Assembly: GCA_031549105.1 (NCBI GenBank)
Contig: JAVBQK010000064.1
Span: 1-19,283 of the forward strand
Length of the DNA: 19,283 bases
Source: Avichristensenella sp031549105
Lineage (GTDB): Bacteria; Bacillota; Clostridia; Christensenellales; Aristaeellaceae
Direction: 5' to 3'
Numbering within the stretch: the stretch's first letter is position 1; every line of letters starts with the position of its first letter. This document shows, piece by piece, positions 1 through 6,931 of the stretch. The translations under genes and the position numbers were made by a program. The notes beneath the pieces were generated by a model. That model ran no database searches, was not told the DNA's origin, and saw nothing but the letters and a program-made list of their open reading frames with translations.

Positions 1-16
1 GTCCCCCTGGCGTTCC
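1..16. repeat. Right-hand tail of a multi-hairpin palindromic repeat (third copy, cut by window edge)
   Basis: Bases 1-16 read GTCCCCCTGGCGTTCC. This matches the right end of the full copy at 6932-7143 (GTCCCCTGGCGTTCC, 7125-7139) apart from one extra C. The following bases (roughly 17-36, tccagtgcccccgtctctcc) also resemble the flank of that copy (ttcgtgcccctctct). The rest of this copy would lie upstream of the window. It is in the same orientation as the copy after spoIVA, because the left end of the element has a different sequence. Confidence 0.7.
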
Positions 17-53
17 TCCAGTGCCCCCGTCTCTCCTCTTCCCCACCCGCAAT

Positions 54-82
54 TTGCGCGCATTTGGCCAAGATGTTATAAT
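54..82 (+). promoter_or_regulatory. SigA-type promoter of the murB-rapZ-whiA-crh operon
   Basis: A -35 box TTGCGC (54-59) is followed by exactly 17 bp and a perfect -10 box TATAAT (77-82). An extended -10 TG lies at 74-75. Transcription would begin near base 89, giving a leader of about 16 nt before the ATG at 105. The promoter excludes in-frame starts upstream of it as the real start of the first gene. Confidence 0.75.
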
Positions 83-104
83 GTACAAACATGGGGGTGG
101 ATTT

Positions 105-575
105 ATGTATCCATTTGGCTGGAGAGACCGTAGCCTGGGGAGGCGGACGCGGGATATTTTGATCATCCTGCTGTGCGCTTTGCTGGTGCTGAATGTTGTG
201 CAGTTTGTGGTCAGCCGGAATACCGGCAATAGAACGAGCGTGCTCCGCGATACGCTGATTGTGACTGTGCGTGCGGATATCGCCTCTGCGCGGAATGCCG
301 CCACGCAGCTTTCGCGCATTGGCGGATCAAACGGACAGCGCCTGCTGGCGGAGACGCAGCAATATCTCTATGGGGTAACGCAGCTGAACAACCTTACGCT
401 AACCGTCTATGGCGGCGGACAAATGCTCGTGCCGCAAAAGACGGTGGACAGCGCGATCTCATCGGTGGAGACGTGCCGCACGCGCGTGCTTTCCGGGCAG
501 GCGATTGATGTACCGCTGGGCGAGCTGATCCAGCAGATCACGGACCTGGAGACGGCGGCGGCCGCGCTCAAGTAA
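105..575 (+). CDS. Small membrane-anchored protein of unknown function
   Basis: I do not recognise a family. From the ATG at 105 the protein is 156 residues. It has a basic N-terminus, one hydrophobic segment at about residues 18-36 (rich in Ile/Leu/Val), then about 120 mostly polar, probably helical residues. This fits a single-pass protein with an extracytoplasmic domain. The ATG at 105 was chosen because GGGGGTGG (93-100) precedes it and because the promoter (54-82) rules out the longer reading frame. It is first in the operon, 53 nt before the solute-binding-like gene. The function cannot be read from the sequence; position suggests a role at the cell envelope (inference). Confidence 0.75.
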   Translation: MYPFGWRDRSLGRRTRDILIILLCALLVLNVVQFVVSRNTGNRTSVLRDTLIVTVRADIASARNAATQLSRIGGSNGQRLLAETQQYLYGVTQLNNLTLTVYGGGQMLVPQKTVDSAISSVETCRTRVLSGQAIDVPLGELIQQITDLETAAAALK

Positions 576-628
576 TTGTTCGTATAGCAAGCCTCTCTCT
601 TCCATATCTATAGCGGAGGAGGGATGGC

Positions 629-1510
629 ATGCGCGTATGGGTGAAACGGCTACAGACCGCCCTTGCGGCGCTGGCGGCCGTTTATTTATTGTGGCAAACC
701 CCCGCGGCGTTTGGCCCGATGCTTGCCGGACGCGAGGACGCCGCCGCAAAGCCTGCGGAGGTTCAGGTGTTGCGGGTGTGGCTTTCGGAGAGTTGGACCG
801 GCACAGGCATGCAGTGGCTGACGGCGCAGGCCACTGCGTTTGAGAAGGCAAACCGGAATACGCGCGTGGTGGTGCGCCGCGCACAGGCGGGCGACTGGCT
901 GGAGGCGGGCGTGGTGCCGCCGGATGTACTTTTGTTTGATGTGGGCGCGGTGCGCGATCCGGGTGCAATCTTTGCGCCGATTTTGGAAGACTATCCAGTG
1001 CGCGATGCGCTAAAGGCATCGGGTGAATGGCGCGGCCAGGCGTACGCGGTGCCCGTGTGCTACGGCGGCTATGTGCTGCTGACCAACAAGCAAAAGCCCG
1101 ACGGCATCAAGCTGGTGATGGAGACGGACCGGGAGTACCAGGAGTTCGCCGGACAGCGGGCCGCTTCTCTGGTCGCAACGGTGCGCGAGGCGCGCAAGCT
1201 TTCCGCGCTGGAGGCAGCGGGAAAAGGGTTCGCATTTACGGCGGAGCCGTATGGAACGCAGACGGATAAACTGCTGCTGGCAGGGCTGTTCCCCGGCCAG
1301 GACGAGCGGGCACGCAAGGCCGAGGCGTTTGTGGCGTTCCTGCTGGACGACGCGGTGCAGAACGCGCTGCCCGCGCTGGGCCTGTTGCCCGCGTCCAAGA
1401 CTTCCGACCCGCCCGATGAAAAAAAGCAACCCCTGTTGTTCGCGCTGGAAAAACAGGTGGCTCAGGCGACAAATGCGTTTGACGAACCTCGGCTCCATGC
1501 GGTACAATAG
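629..1510 (+). CDS. Exported protein resembling a family 1 extracellular solute-binding protein
   Basis: The protein has 293 residues. The N-terminus (MRVWVKRLQTALAALAAVYL) is a signal-anchor or signal peptide without a lipobox cysteine. The mature part opens with VLRVWLSESWTG, then a helix ending AFEKAN, and later PDVLLFDVGAV and QAYAVPVCYGGYVLLTNK. This order is what family 1 ABC solute-binding proteins show around their first beta strands and hinge. At 293 residues it is shorter than the usual 400 or so, and no permease or ATPase gene is adjacent. It may therefore have a sensing or envelope role rather than transport (inference). A strong ribosome binding site, GGAGGAGGG (615-623), sets the ATG at 629. 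murB follows after 17 nt. Confidence 0.55.
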   Translation: MRVWVKRLQTALAALAAVYLLWQTPAAFGPMLAGREDAAAKPAEVQVLRVWLSESWTGTGMQWLTAQATAFEKANRNTRVVVRRAQAGDWLEAGVVPPDVLLFDVGAVRDPGAIFAPILEDYPVRDALKASGEWRGQAYAVPVCYGGYVLLTNKQKPDGIKLVMETDREYQEFAGQRAASLVATVREARKLSALEAAGKGFAFTAEPYGTQTDKLLLAGLFPGQDERARKAEAFVAFLLDDAVQNALPALGLLPASKTSDPPDEKKQPLLFALEKQVAQATNAFDEPRLHAVQ

Positions 1511-1527
1511 GCAAAAGGAGAGAACTC

Positions 1528-2442
1528 ATGACCGATGGATTTGCCGCCCGTATGGCGGCGCTTGGCATACCGGTGCAGTTTGGCGTCCCGATGGCGCGGC
1601 GCACGACGATCCGGGTAGGTGGCCCGGCAGAATTCCTGGTGGATGCGCGCGGTGAGCGCGATATCCGTGAGGTGATGCAGGCCGCGCGGGATGCGGACCT
1701 GCCGGTGCTGGTTATCGGCAACGGTTCCAACCTGCTCGTCGCGGATGAGGGGATTCGCGGCGTGGTCATCGCCATCGGCAGTGAGATGGCGTCCGTGGAT
1801 GTGCATGGCCAAACGATGATCATAGGGGCTGGCGCGCCGCTGAACAAAGCGGCGCAGGCGGCGCAGGCGGCCGGGCTGTCCGGCATGGAGGCGCTGTCCG
1901 GCATCCCAGGGACCATCGGCGGCGCAGCCTATATGAACGCCGGCGCGTATGGCGCGGAGATGGCCAAAGTGGTCACCCGGGTAGACGCGTTGGACCAGGA
2001 AGGCAGCGCATACTCTCTTTCCGTGGACGAGCTGGACTATGGATACCGCGAGAGCGCGCTGATGTCCCGTGGGCTTATCGCCACACGCGTTACGCTGGCG
2101 CTTGCTCCTGGAGACCCGGAGGAGATCGCGGCGGCCATGCGGGCATTTGCGGCGCAACGCCGCGAAAAGCAGCCGCTCACCCTGCCCAGTGCCGGCAGCT
2201 TTTTCAAGCGGCCCAAGGGGCATTTTGCCGGGGGACTGATCGAGGCGGCGGGCCTGAAGGGCCTGTCGGTCGGCGGGGCCCAGGTATCGGAAAAGCACGC
2301 GGGCTTTCTGGTCAACACAGGAAACGCCACGGCGCGTGATTTTCTTGATCTCATGCAGACGATACAGGCGCGCGTGCTGGAGACAAGCGGCGTCATGTTG
2401 GAGCCGGAGGTGCGAATACTCGGATGCAATTCATCCTGCTAA
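1528..2442 (+). CDS. murB: UDP-N-acetylenolpyruvoylglucosamine reductase
   Basis: MurB reduces UDP-GlcNAc-enolpyruvate to UDP-MurNAc with NADPH and bound FAD, the second committed step of peptidoglycan precursor synthesis in the cytoplasm. The 304-residue protein shows FAD-binding motifs GNGSNLL (64-70) and SGIPGTIGGAAYMNAGAYG (124-142). It also has YGYRES (171-176) with the conserved Arg, PSAGSFFKRP (220-229) with the proton-donor Ser224, and EPEVRILG (292-299) with the conserved Glu. It lacks the extra tyrosine loop of type I enzymes, so it is type II like B. subtilis MurB. GGAG lies about 8 nt before the ATG. The last residues after RILG (CNSSC) are encoded in the 19-nt overlap with rapZ, indicating translational coupling. 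Confidence 0.96.
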   Translation: MTDGFAARMAALGIPVQFGVPMARRTTIRVGGPAEFLVDARGERDIREVMQAARDADLPVLVIGNGSNLLVADEGIRGVVIAIGSEMASVDVHGQTMIIGAGAPLNKAAQAAQAAGLSGMEALSGIPGTIGGAAYMNAGAYGAEMAKVVTRVDALDQEGSAYSLSVDELDYGYRESALMSRGLIATRVTLALAPGDPEEIAAAMRAFAAQRREKQPLTLPSAGSFFKRPKGHFAGGLIEAAGLKGLSVGGAQVSEKHAGFLVNTGNATARDFLDLMQTIQARVLETSGVMLEPEVRILGCNSSC

Positions 2443-3317
2443 CGGGACTGTCCGGCGCTGGAAAAACCACGTCCCTGCGCTACCTGGAGGACATGGGCTG
2501 CCCTTATGTGGATAACCTGCCGCCCGCGATGGTGATGCGGTTTATGGACCTGTGGAAGCAGTCCGCGCCCGCGGTGCGCACGGTCGTGATGGCCGTGGAC
2601 ATCCGCAGCGGCGATCTGTTTGACGCGCATGTGGTCAGAAACCTGGTATCCGCCGCGCGGTCAACGGGCACATCGGTGCGCGTGCTGTTCCTGGAGGCTT
2701 CCGACGACGTGCTGCTCAACCGGTTTAAAGAGACGCGGCGGGACCATCCGCTCCTCACGCAGGCAGGCGACCTGCCGCGCGCCATCAGCATGGAGCGCGA
2801 ACGCCTGCAACCGCTGCGCGAACTGGCAGAGATCATCCTGGATACGAGCACCCTCCGGGCAAACGGTCTTCGGGAGAAGCTGGCCAAATCGCTGCACATC
2901 GACGGCGACGAGGATATGCAGAGCATCCGGGCGGAGATCGTCTCCTTTGGCTTCAAGCGCGGCGCGCCGCGCGACGCGGACATCGTGCTGGATGTGCGCT
3001 TTCTTCCCAATCCATTTTATATTGATGATATCCGTTTTCAGACAGGATTGCAGAGCGGCGTTCGCGAATATGTGCTGGGAGCGCCGGTGACACAGGAGTT
3101 CATTGACAAGACGATGGACCTGTTCCTGTTCCTGCTCCCGAACTATCAGAAAGAAGGCAAGCGCAGGCTGGTGGTTGGCATTGGATGCACCGGCGGCGCG
3201 CACCGCTCTGTGGCTATCGCTGAGGCGATCGGCGAGAAGCTGCGGCTGGCGGGCCATCCGGCGACGGTGCAACATCGCGACATCGAGCTGGAGAAGGAGA
3301 ACTGGAGGCACCTATGA
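2424..3317 (+). CDS. rapZ: RNase adapter / nucleotide-binding protein RapZ (YvcJ family)
   Basis: The 297-residue protein has a Walker A motif GLSGAGKT (8-15), then DNLPPAM, a central strand VVMAVDIRS, and LFLEASDDVLLNRFKETRRDHPL-type sequence characteristic of the family. The C-terminal RapZ domain contains GIGCTGGAHRSVAIAE and ends in QHRDIE. In E. coli RapZ steers RNase E to the GlmZ small RNA and so adjusts glucosamine-6-phosphate synthesis. In B. subtilis YvcJ binds and hydrolyses nucleotides and its RNA role is not settled. Being directly coupled to murB (19-nt overlap) fits a link to amino-sugar supply (inference). It overlaps whiA by 4 nt (ATGA). Confidence 0.95.
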   Translation: MQFILLTGLSGAGKTTSLRYLEDMGCPYVDNLPPAMVMRFMDLWKQSAPAVRTVVMAVDIRSGDLFDAHVVRNLVSAARSTGTSVRVLFLEASDDVLLNRFKETRRDHPLLTQAGDLPRAISMERERLQPLRELAEIILDTSTLRANGLREKLAKSLHIDGDEDMQSIRAEIVSFGFKRGAPRDADIVLDVRFLPNPFYIDDIRFQTGLQSGVREYVLGAPVTQEFIDKTMDLFLFLLPNYQKEGKRRLVVGIGCTGGAHRSVAIAEAIGEKLRLAGHPATVQHRDIELEKENWRHL

Positions 3318-4249
3318 AGTCGTTCGCGGCGAAGACACGGGATTCCCTGACGCGTGAGGATACGCTTGGGGAGAAACCCTGTTGCCGCCGTGCGGAGATT
3401 ACGGGCTTCGCACTCTCCTGCGGGGCGGTGTCGCTGCTGGGCGGCGGAGGTACGCGCGTAACGATGCGTAGCGAACACCCCGGGGCGGTGCGCCGGGCGA
3501 TGCGCCTGCTCAGGCGGGAGTTTTCCGCTGCGCCCGGCATGCGCATCACGCAGGCAAGCCGCCTGGGCGGGCGCAGAACATTCGAGATACGGCTGGAAAC
3601 GGCGGACGCACGAGCGCTGCTTTCCGGGTGCGAGATTAACCCCTTGGCGCGGAGTATCCCCAAAAAGTGCCTTGCCAGGAAGTGTTGCCGCAGCGCGTTT
3701 TTGCGCGGCGTATTCCTTGGCTGCGGAACGGTTGCCGACCCGGAAAGCGGGTATCAGCTGGAATTCGTACTGGCGGATGAGGCAATGGCGCGCGCGCTGC
3801 TGCGTTTCCTGCGCGCATACGAAAAGGTCGCCGCAGGCATTTCTAGCCGCAAGGGCGCCTGGGTTGTCTACGTGAAGGATGCCGACTGCATCATCGCTAT
3901 TCTGTCATCAATTGGCGCACATGGCGCCATTTTGGAGTTTGAAAACGTGCGCATCCTGCGGGACGCGCGCAACCGGGCCAACCGTGCCGCGAACTGCGAC
4001 GCCGCCAACATCGCCAAGATGCTCGACGCCACCGACCGGCAGCTGGGGGCCATCGCGCGCATTGAGGAGACAATCGGTCTGGGTGCGCTGCCGGAGGCGC
4101 TGCGCGAGGTGGCGATCGAGCGCAGGCGCAGTGCCGACGCATCGCTGGAGGAGTTGGGCGCGCTGCTGGACCCACCGGTGGGAAAGTCCGGCGTCTACCA
4201 CCGCCTGCGCCGCATCGAGGCCATCGCAAAGAATTTGGAAACGGTATAG
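3314..4249 (+). CDS. whiA: DNA-binding protein WhiA
   Basis: The protein has 311 residues, a normal length for WhiA. The N-terminal half is a degenerate LAGLIDADG homing-endonuclease fold, with FLRGVFLGCGTVADPESGYQ at about residues 134-153 as its signature second repeat. The C-terminal helix-turn-helix contains SLEELGALL...GKSGVYHRLRRI (about 276-303). WhiA is a sporulation regulator in Streptomyces. In Firmicutes it is a conserved DNA-binding protein that affects cell division and chromosome segregation rather than a classical activator. The start is fixed by the ATGA overlap with rapZ. In many Firmicutes yvcK lies between these two genes; here it is missing. Confidence 0.95.
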   Translation: MKSFAAKTRDSLTREDTLGEKPCCRRAEITGFALSCGAVSLLGGGGTRVTMRSEHPGAVRRAMRLLRREFSAAPGMRITQASRLGGRRTFEIRLETADARALLSGCEINPLARSIPKKCLARKCCRSAFLRGVFLGCGTVADPESGYQLEFVLADEAMARALLRFLRAYEKVAAGISSRKGAWVVYVKDADCIIAILSSIGAHGAILEFENVRILRDARNRANRAANCDAANIAKMLDATDRQLGAIARIEETIGLGALPEALREVAIERRRSADASLEELGALLDPPVGKSGVYHRLRRIEAIAKNLETV

Positions 4250-4273
4250 AGTATAACAAAAGGGGGAAGGAAG

Positions 4274-4540
4274 ATGATCCGCAGGGAACTCACCTTCAGC
4301 GGGCAGGAGCGCCTGCAATCCAGACCCGCGGCAATGCTGGTGCAGGAGGCGTGCAAGTACGCGGCCCGCATCCTCATTGAACAGGGCAGCAAAACGGTCA
4401 ATGTCAAATCCATGATGGGCGTTCTCTCGCTGGGGGTTCCGCTGGGCGAGAAGATGTTGCTGATCGTGGACGGGGAGGACGAGCAGCGCGCATTGGCCGC
4501 GATCCTCCCGATGCTCGACAAGGTGTTCGCCAAGGCATAA
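4274..4540 (+). CDS. crh: Crh-type HPr-like catabolite repression protein
   Basis: This 88-residue protein has the HPr fold, but the phosphorylatable His15 of HPr (motif LHARPA) is replaced by Gln15 (LQSRPA, 14-19). The HPr-kinase site is kept as Ser46 in VKSMMGVLSL. That combination defines Crh of B. subtilis. Crh cannot carry phosphate in the PTS but, when Ser46 is phosphorylated by HprK, can act as a CcpA corepressor. The gene order rapZ-whiA-crh also matches the B. subtilis yvcJ-yvcK-whiA-crh block. AGGGGGAAGGA lies just upstream of the ATG. The stop codon abuts the stop of the convergent hydrolase with no gap, so no separate terminator exists here. The alternative is a divergent HPr paralog with another role. 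Confidence 0.85.
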   Translation: MIRRELTFSGQERLQSRPAAMLVQEACKYAARILIEQGSKTVNVKSMMGVLSLGVPLGEKMLLIVDGEDEQRALAAILPMLDKVFAKA

Positions 4541-5068
4541 TTAAACGATTTCCACCTGGCAGGCGCGCAGCACGGTCAGCGCCGCATCATGGCCGCCCGG
4601 GGTGACGCCCGCGCACGCGTCCTGGTATACGCGCAGCGTCGCCTCTGGGAAGTGCGCCTTCAGAAGCAGCGCGTTGGAAACGACGCAGATGTCGGTGCAC
4701 AGTCCAATCAGCTCAATGTCCAGGTTTGCACCGCTGTCAACAGACACGGTCTGTAGCCGCTCGACCAGCGCCATGGAGCTGAACGAGGGCTTTGTGAATA
4801 TGTCCCCGGCGAAGGGGGCGATGTCGCTGTGCAGTGCCCAGCCGTGTGATCCTTCCTCGCAATGCATAATGGGCAGGTTGCGCCCCTCCAGCGTTTCCAG
4901 GTAATGCGGCTGGTGCGTATCCTGCGTGAAGAGGAGCGTGCGCCCTTCCGCCTGTGCGCCGCGAATGCACTCTACCACATTCGGTATAATAGCCACCGCT
5001 TCCGGCATGCCCAGCGCGCCATCTATAAAGTCATTTTGCATATCGATTACGATCAGATACTTTTGCAT
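4541..5068 (-). CDS. Isochorismatase-family cysteine hydrolase (nicotinamidase-like)
   Basis: From the ATG at 5068 the protein has 175 residues. It shows the family catalytic triad: Asp9 in VIDMQNDFIDG, Lys93 in FTKPSFSS, and Cys128 in GLCTDICVVSNA. The pattern QDTHQPHYLE...LPIMHCEEGSHGWAL is what nicotinamidases and related amidohydrolases have around their metal site. The likely reaction is hydrolysis of nicotinamide to nicotinate (NAD salvage), but the substrate cannot be fixed from sequence. The longer reading frame upstream to 5380 is rejected, because AAGGG sits just before 5068 and a promoter lies at 5099-5107. It is a single gene, convergent with crh. Confidence 0.85.
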   Translation of the reverse strand: MQKYLIVIDMQNDFIDGALGMPEAVAIIPNVVECIRGAQAEGRTLLFTQDTHQPHYLETLEGRNLPIMHCEEGSHGWALHSDIAPFAGDIFTKPSFSSMALVERLQTVSVDSGANLDIELIGLCTDICVVSNALLLKAHFPEATLRVYQDACAGVTPGGHDAALTVLRACQVEIV

Positions 5069-5098
5069 ACTTACCCTTCTTTCCCGCATATCAACCAT

Positions 5099-5107
5099 AG
5101 TATACCA
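5099..5107 (-). promoter_or_regulatory. Extended -10 promoter for the isochorismatase-family gene
   Basis: Read on the minus strand, TGGTATACT gives an extended -10 (TGn) and a -10 box TATACT (5099-5104). No good -35 box is seen 17 bp further upstream, which is tolerable for an extended -10 promoter. The leader to the ATG at 5068 would be about 25 nt. Confidence 0.5.
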
Positions 5108-5184
5108 CAAAAACAAAACCCGCTCCATAGAAAGTATCGGTACAGGGATGCACCATGGGCACTGCTTTGGTCTCCCCCATTTCA

Positions 5185-5345
5185 TATTACCCCGGCATCG
5201 AAAGGTAGGAAGAACTGCACGAGAGATTTTTTCGTCCGGCAAGGAGCCGGAACGAAGCGTAGCAGCGCTACGCTGAGTGGAGAGTGACGCAGCCGGGCGG
5301 AAAAAGATCCGTGCAGAATTCCTATCTTTCGGTGCCGGGGTAATA
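5185..5345. repeat. 161-bp imperfect palindrome upstream of spoIVA (MITE-like or large structured element)
   Basis: The ends are a perfect 13-bp inverted repeat, TATTACCCCGGCA (5185-5197) and TGCCGGGGTAATA (5333-5345). Pairing continues imperfectly inward for about 55 bp per arm, for example TAGGAA with TTCCTA, CTGCAC with GTGCAG, and GCCGGGCGG near 5292-5300. The centre holds two local hairpins: CCGGC-aagga-GCCGG (5236-5250) and AGCGTAGC-agc-GCTACGCT (5256-5274). It contains no convincing gene. It lies between the divergent isochorismatase gene and spoIVA, ending about 64 bp before the spoIVA start. It may be a non-autonomous mobile repeat or a structured leader; terminal repeats with palindromic arms favour the former (inference). 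Confidence 0.75.
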
Positions 5346-5355
5346 AATAAACTCC

Positions 5356-5385
5356 GGTATGATCGCTCGTCCTCCGTCATATTCT
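5356..5385 (+). promoter_or_regulatory. Possible SigE-type promoter of spoIVA
   Basis: GGTATGAT (5356-5363) and CATATTCT (5378-5385) are separated by 14 bp. They resemble the SigE -35 (GKMATATT) and -10 (CATAMANT-like) boxes known from Bacillus, with several mismatches in each. SigE control of spoIVA in the mother cell is established in B. subtilis, which supports the call. The predicted start would leave only a short leader with the ribosome binding site GGAGGTG (5395-5401). Confidence 0.35.
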
Positions 5386-5408
5386 GCTACGAACGGAGGT
5401 GACGGGGA

Positions 5409-6902
5409 TTGGAGGGCAAAGAGCGGACGGAGTCCTTTGACCTATACAGGGATATCGCCGACCGCACGGACGGGGAGATCTACATCGGCGTTGTCGGCCC
5501 GGTGCGCACGGGCAAATCGACCTTCATCACCAGGTTTATGGAGCAGATGGTGCTCCCGCTGGTGGACAACTCGCACAAGCGCGCACGGGCAATGGACGCG
5601 CTGCCGGTAAGCGGCTCTGGCCGCACCATCATGACCACGCAGCCCAAATTCGTGCCGGACACCGCGGCGGAGGTTTCCGTCGGCGATGCGCAGGCCCGCG
5701 TACGCATGGTAGACTGTGTTGGTTATCTCGTCAAGGGTGTTTTAGGCACGCAGGAAAATGATGTGCCGCGGATGGTTCACACGCCCTGGTTTGACGAGGA
5801 CATCCCCTTCGAGGAGGCGGCCGAGGTTGGCACGCGCAAGGTAATCGCCGACCACAGCACCATCGGCCTGGTGGTGACCACTGACGGCAGCATCACCGAC
5901 ATCCCGCGTTCCGCCTATTCGGAAGCGGAGGAGCGCGTCGTGCGGGAACTGCAGCAGCTTGGCAAGCCGTTCGTCGTCGCGCTCAACAGCGCCAGCCCGC
6001 ACAGCGCGGAGACGCTCAAGCTTCGCGATGCGCTGGAAGCCAAGTACGACGCGCCGGTCATTGCGCTGGATGCCAAGACGATGGAGGCGCCGGACATTAA
6101 CTCGCTGCTGGAGCAGATGCTGCTGGCATTTCCGCTGCGCGAAGTGCGCGTGGAACTGCCCGCATGGGTGCAGGCGCTGGACGAGGACCATTGGCTGCTC
6201 AAGTCGCTGTTTGACAACATGCGCTCGACATCCACCGGCCAGCTGCGCATGCGCGATGATGGGGTGTTTGCCCAGGCGTTTGCCTCATCGGAGTACGCTG
6301 ATCCAATCCAGAAGGGCGACACATCGCTCTCGGATGGCCAGCTTGGGCTGATCCTTCCGCTGAAGGAAGGGCTGTTCAACCGCATCCTGGGCGAGGAGTG
6401 CGGCACCGAGATACACGGCGATGCGCACCTGCTGTCGCTGCTTAAAGAGCTGGTCGCCGCCAAGGTCGAGTACGACCGTGTGGCCGACGCGCTCAACTCT
6501 GTTCGGGAGACCGGCTACGGTCTGGTCACACCGACACTCGCCGACCTGACGCTGCAGGACCCAGAAATCGTCCGCCAGGGCAACCGCTTTGGCGTGCGGC
6601 TAAAGGCAAGCGCATCGTCGCTACACCTGATCAAGACCGACATCACCACAGAGGTCACGCCGGTCGTCGGCTCCGAGCAGCAGAGCGAAGAATTCATCCA
6701 ATACCTGCTCAGCGAGTTCGAAAGCGACCCGCAGCGCATCTGGAACACCAACTTCTTCGGCAAGTCGCTGCACGAGATGGTGCGCGAGGGGCTGAACACC
6801 AAGCTCTCGCAGATGCCCGGCGACACACAGGAAAAGGTGCAGGAGATGCTCACCAAGATTGTCAACGAGGGCAACGGGGGCATGATCTGCATACTGCTGT
6901 GA
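5409..6902 (+). CDS. spoIVA: Stage IV sporulation protein A (spore coat/cortex morphogenetic ATPase)
   Basis: SpoIVA is a mother-cell ATPase that polymerises on the outer forespore membrane, anchored by SpoVM, and forms the base layer of the spore coat. It is also needed for cortex assembly. The 497-residue protein (B. subtilis about 492) has the Walker A motif GPVRTGKS (30-37) in GVVGPVRTGKSTF. It also has the family sequences TIMTTQPKFVP (73-83), RMVDCVGY (99-106), STIGLVVTTDGSI, VGKPF-like LGKPFVVALNSA, and a C-terminus GGMICILL equivalent to the membrane-interacting GGLIAIIL end. It starts at TTG 5409, supported by GGAGGTG seven bases upstream and by homology of the first residues. This gene is the strongest evidence that the organism can sporulate. 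Confidence 0.97.
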   Translation: MEGKERTESFDLYRDIADRTDGEIYIGVVGPVRTGKSTFITRFMEQMVLPLVDNSHKRARAMDALPVSGSGRTIMTTQPKFVPDTAAEVSVGDAQARVRMVDCVGYLVKGVLGTQENDVPRMVHTPWFDEDIPFEEAAEVGTRKVIADHSTIGLVVTTDGSITDIPRSAYSEAEERVVRELQQLGKPFVVALNSASPHSAETLKLRDALEAKYDAPVIALDAKTMEAPDINSLLEQMLLAFPLREVRVELPAWVQALDEDHWLLKSLFDNMRSTSTGQLRMRDDGVFAQAFASSEYADPIQKGDTSLSDGQLGLILPLKEGLFNRILGEECGTEIHGDAHLLSLLKELVAAKVEYDRVADALNSVRETGYGLVTPTLADLTLQDPEIVRQGNRFGVRLKASASSLHLIKTDITTEVTPVVGSEQQSEEFIQYLLSEFESDPQRIWNTNFFGKSLHEMVREGLNTKLSQMPGDTQEKVQEMLTKIVNEGNGGMICILL

Positions 6903-6931
6903 GGCCGAAGAGAGAGACGACGAGGCGGGGA

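Noticed and set aside
21..104. Upstream extension of the first gene to a GTG at 21
   Set aside because: The promoter (54-82) lies inside the extension and would start transcription after it; the ATG at 105 has a suitable binding site.
5069..5380. N-terminal extension of the isochorismatase-family protein
   Set aside because: It would read through the palindrome and the promoter at 5099-5107; homology begins at MQKYLIVIDMQNDF (5068).
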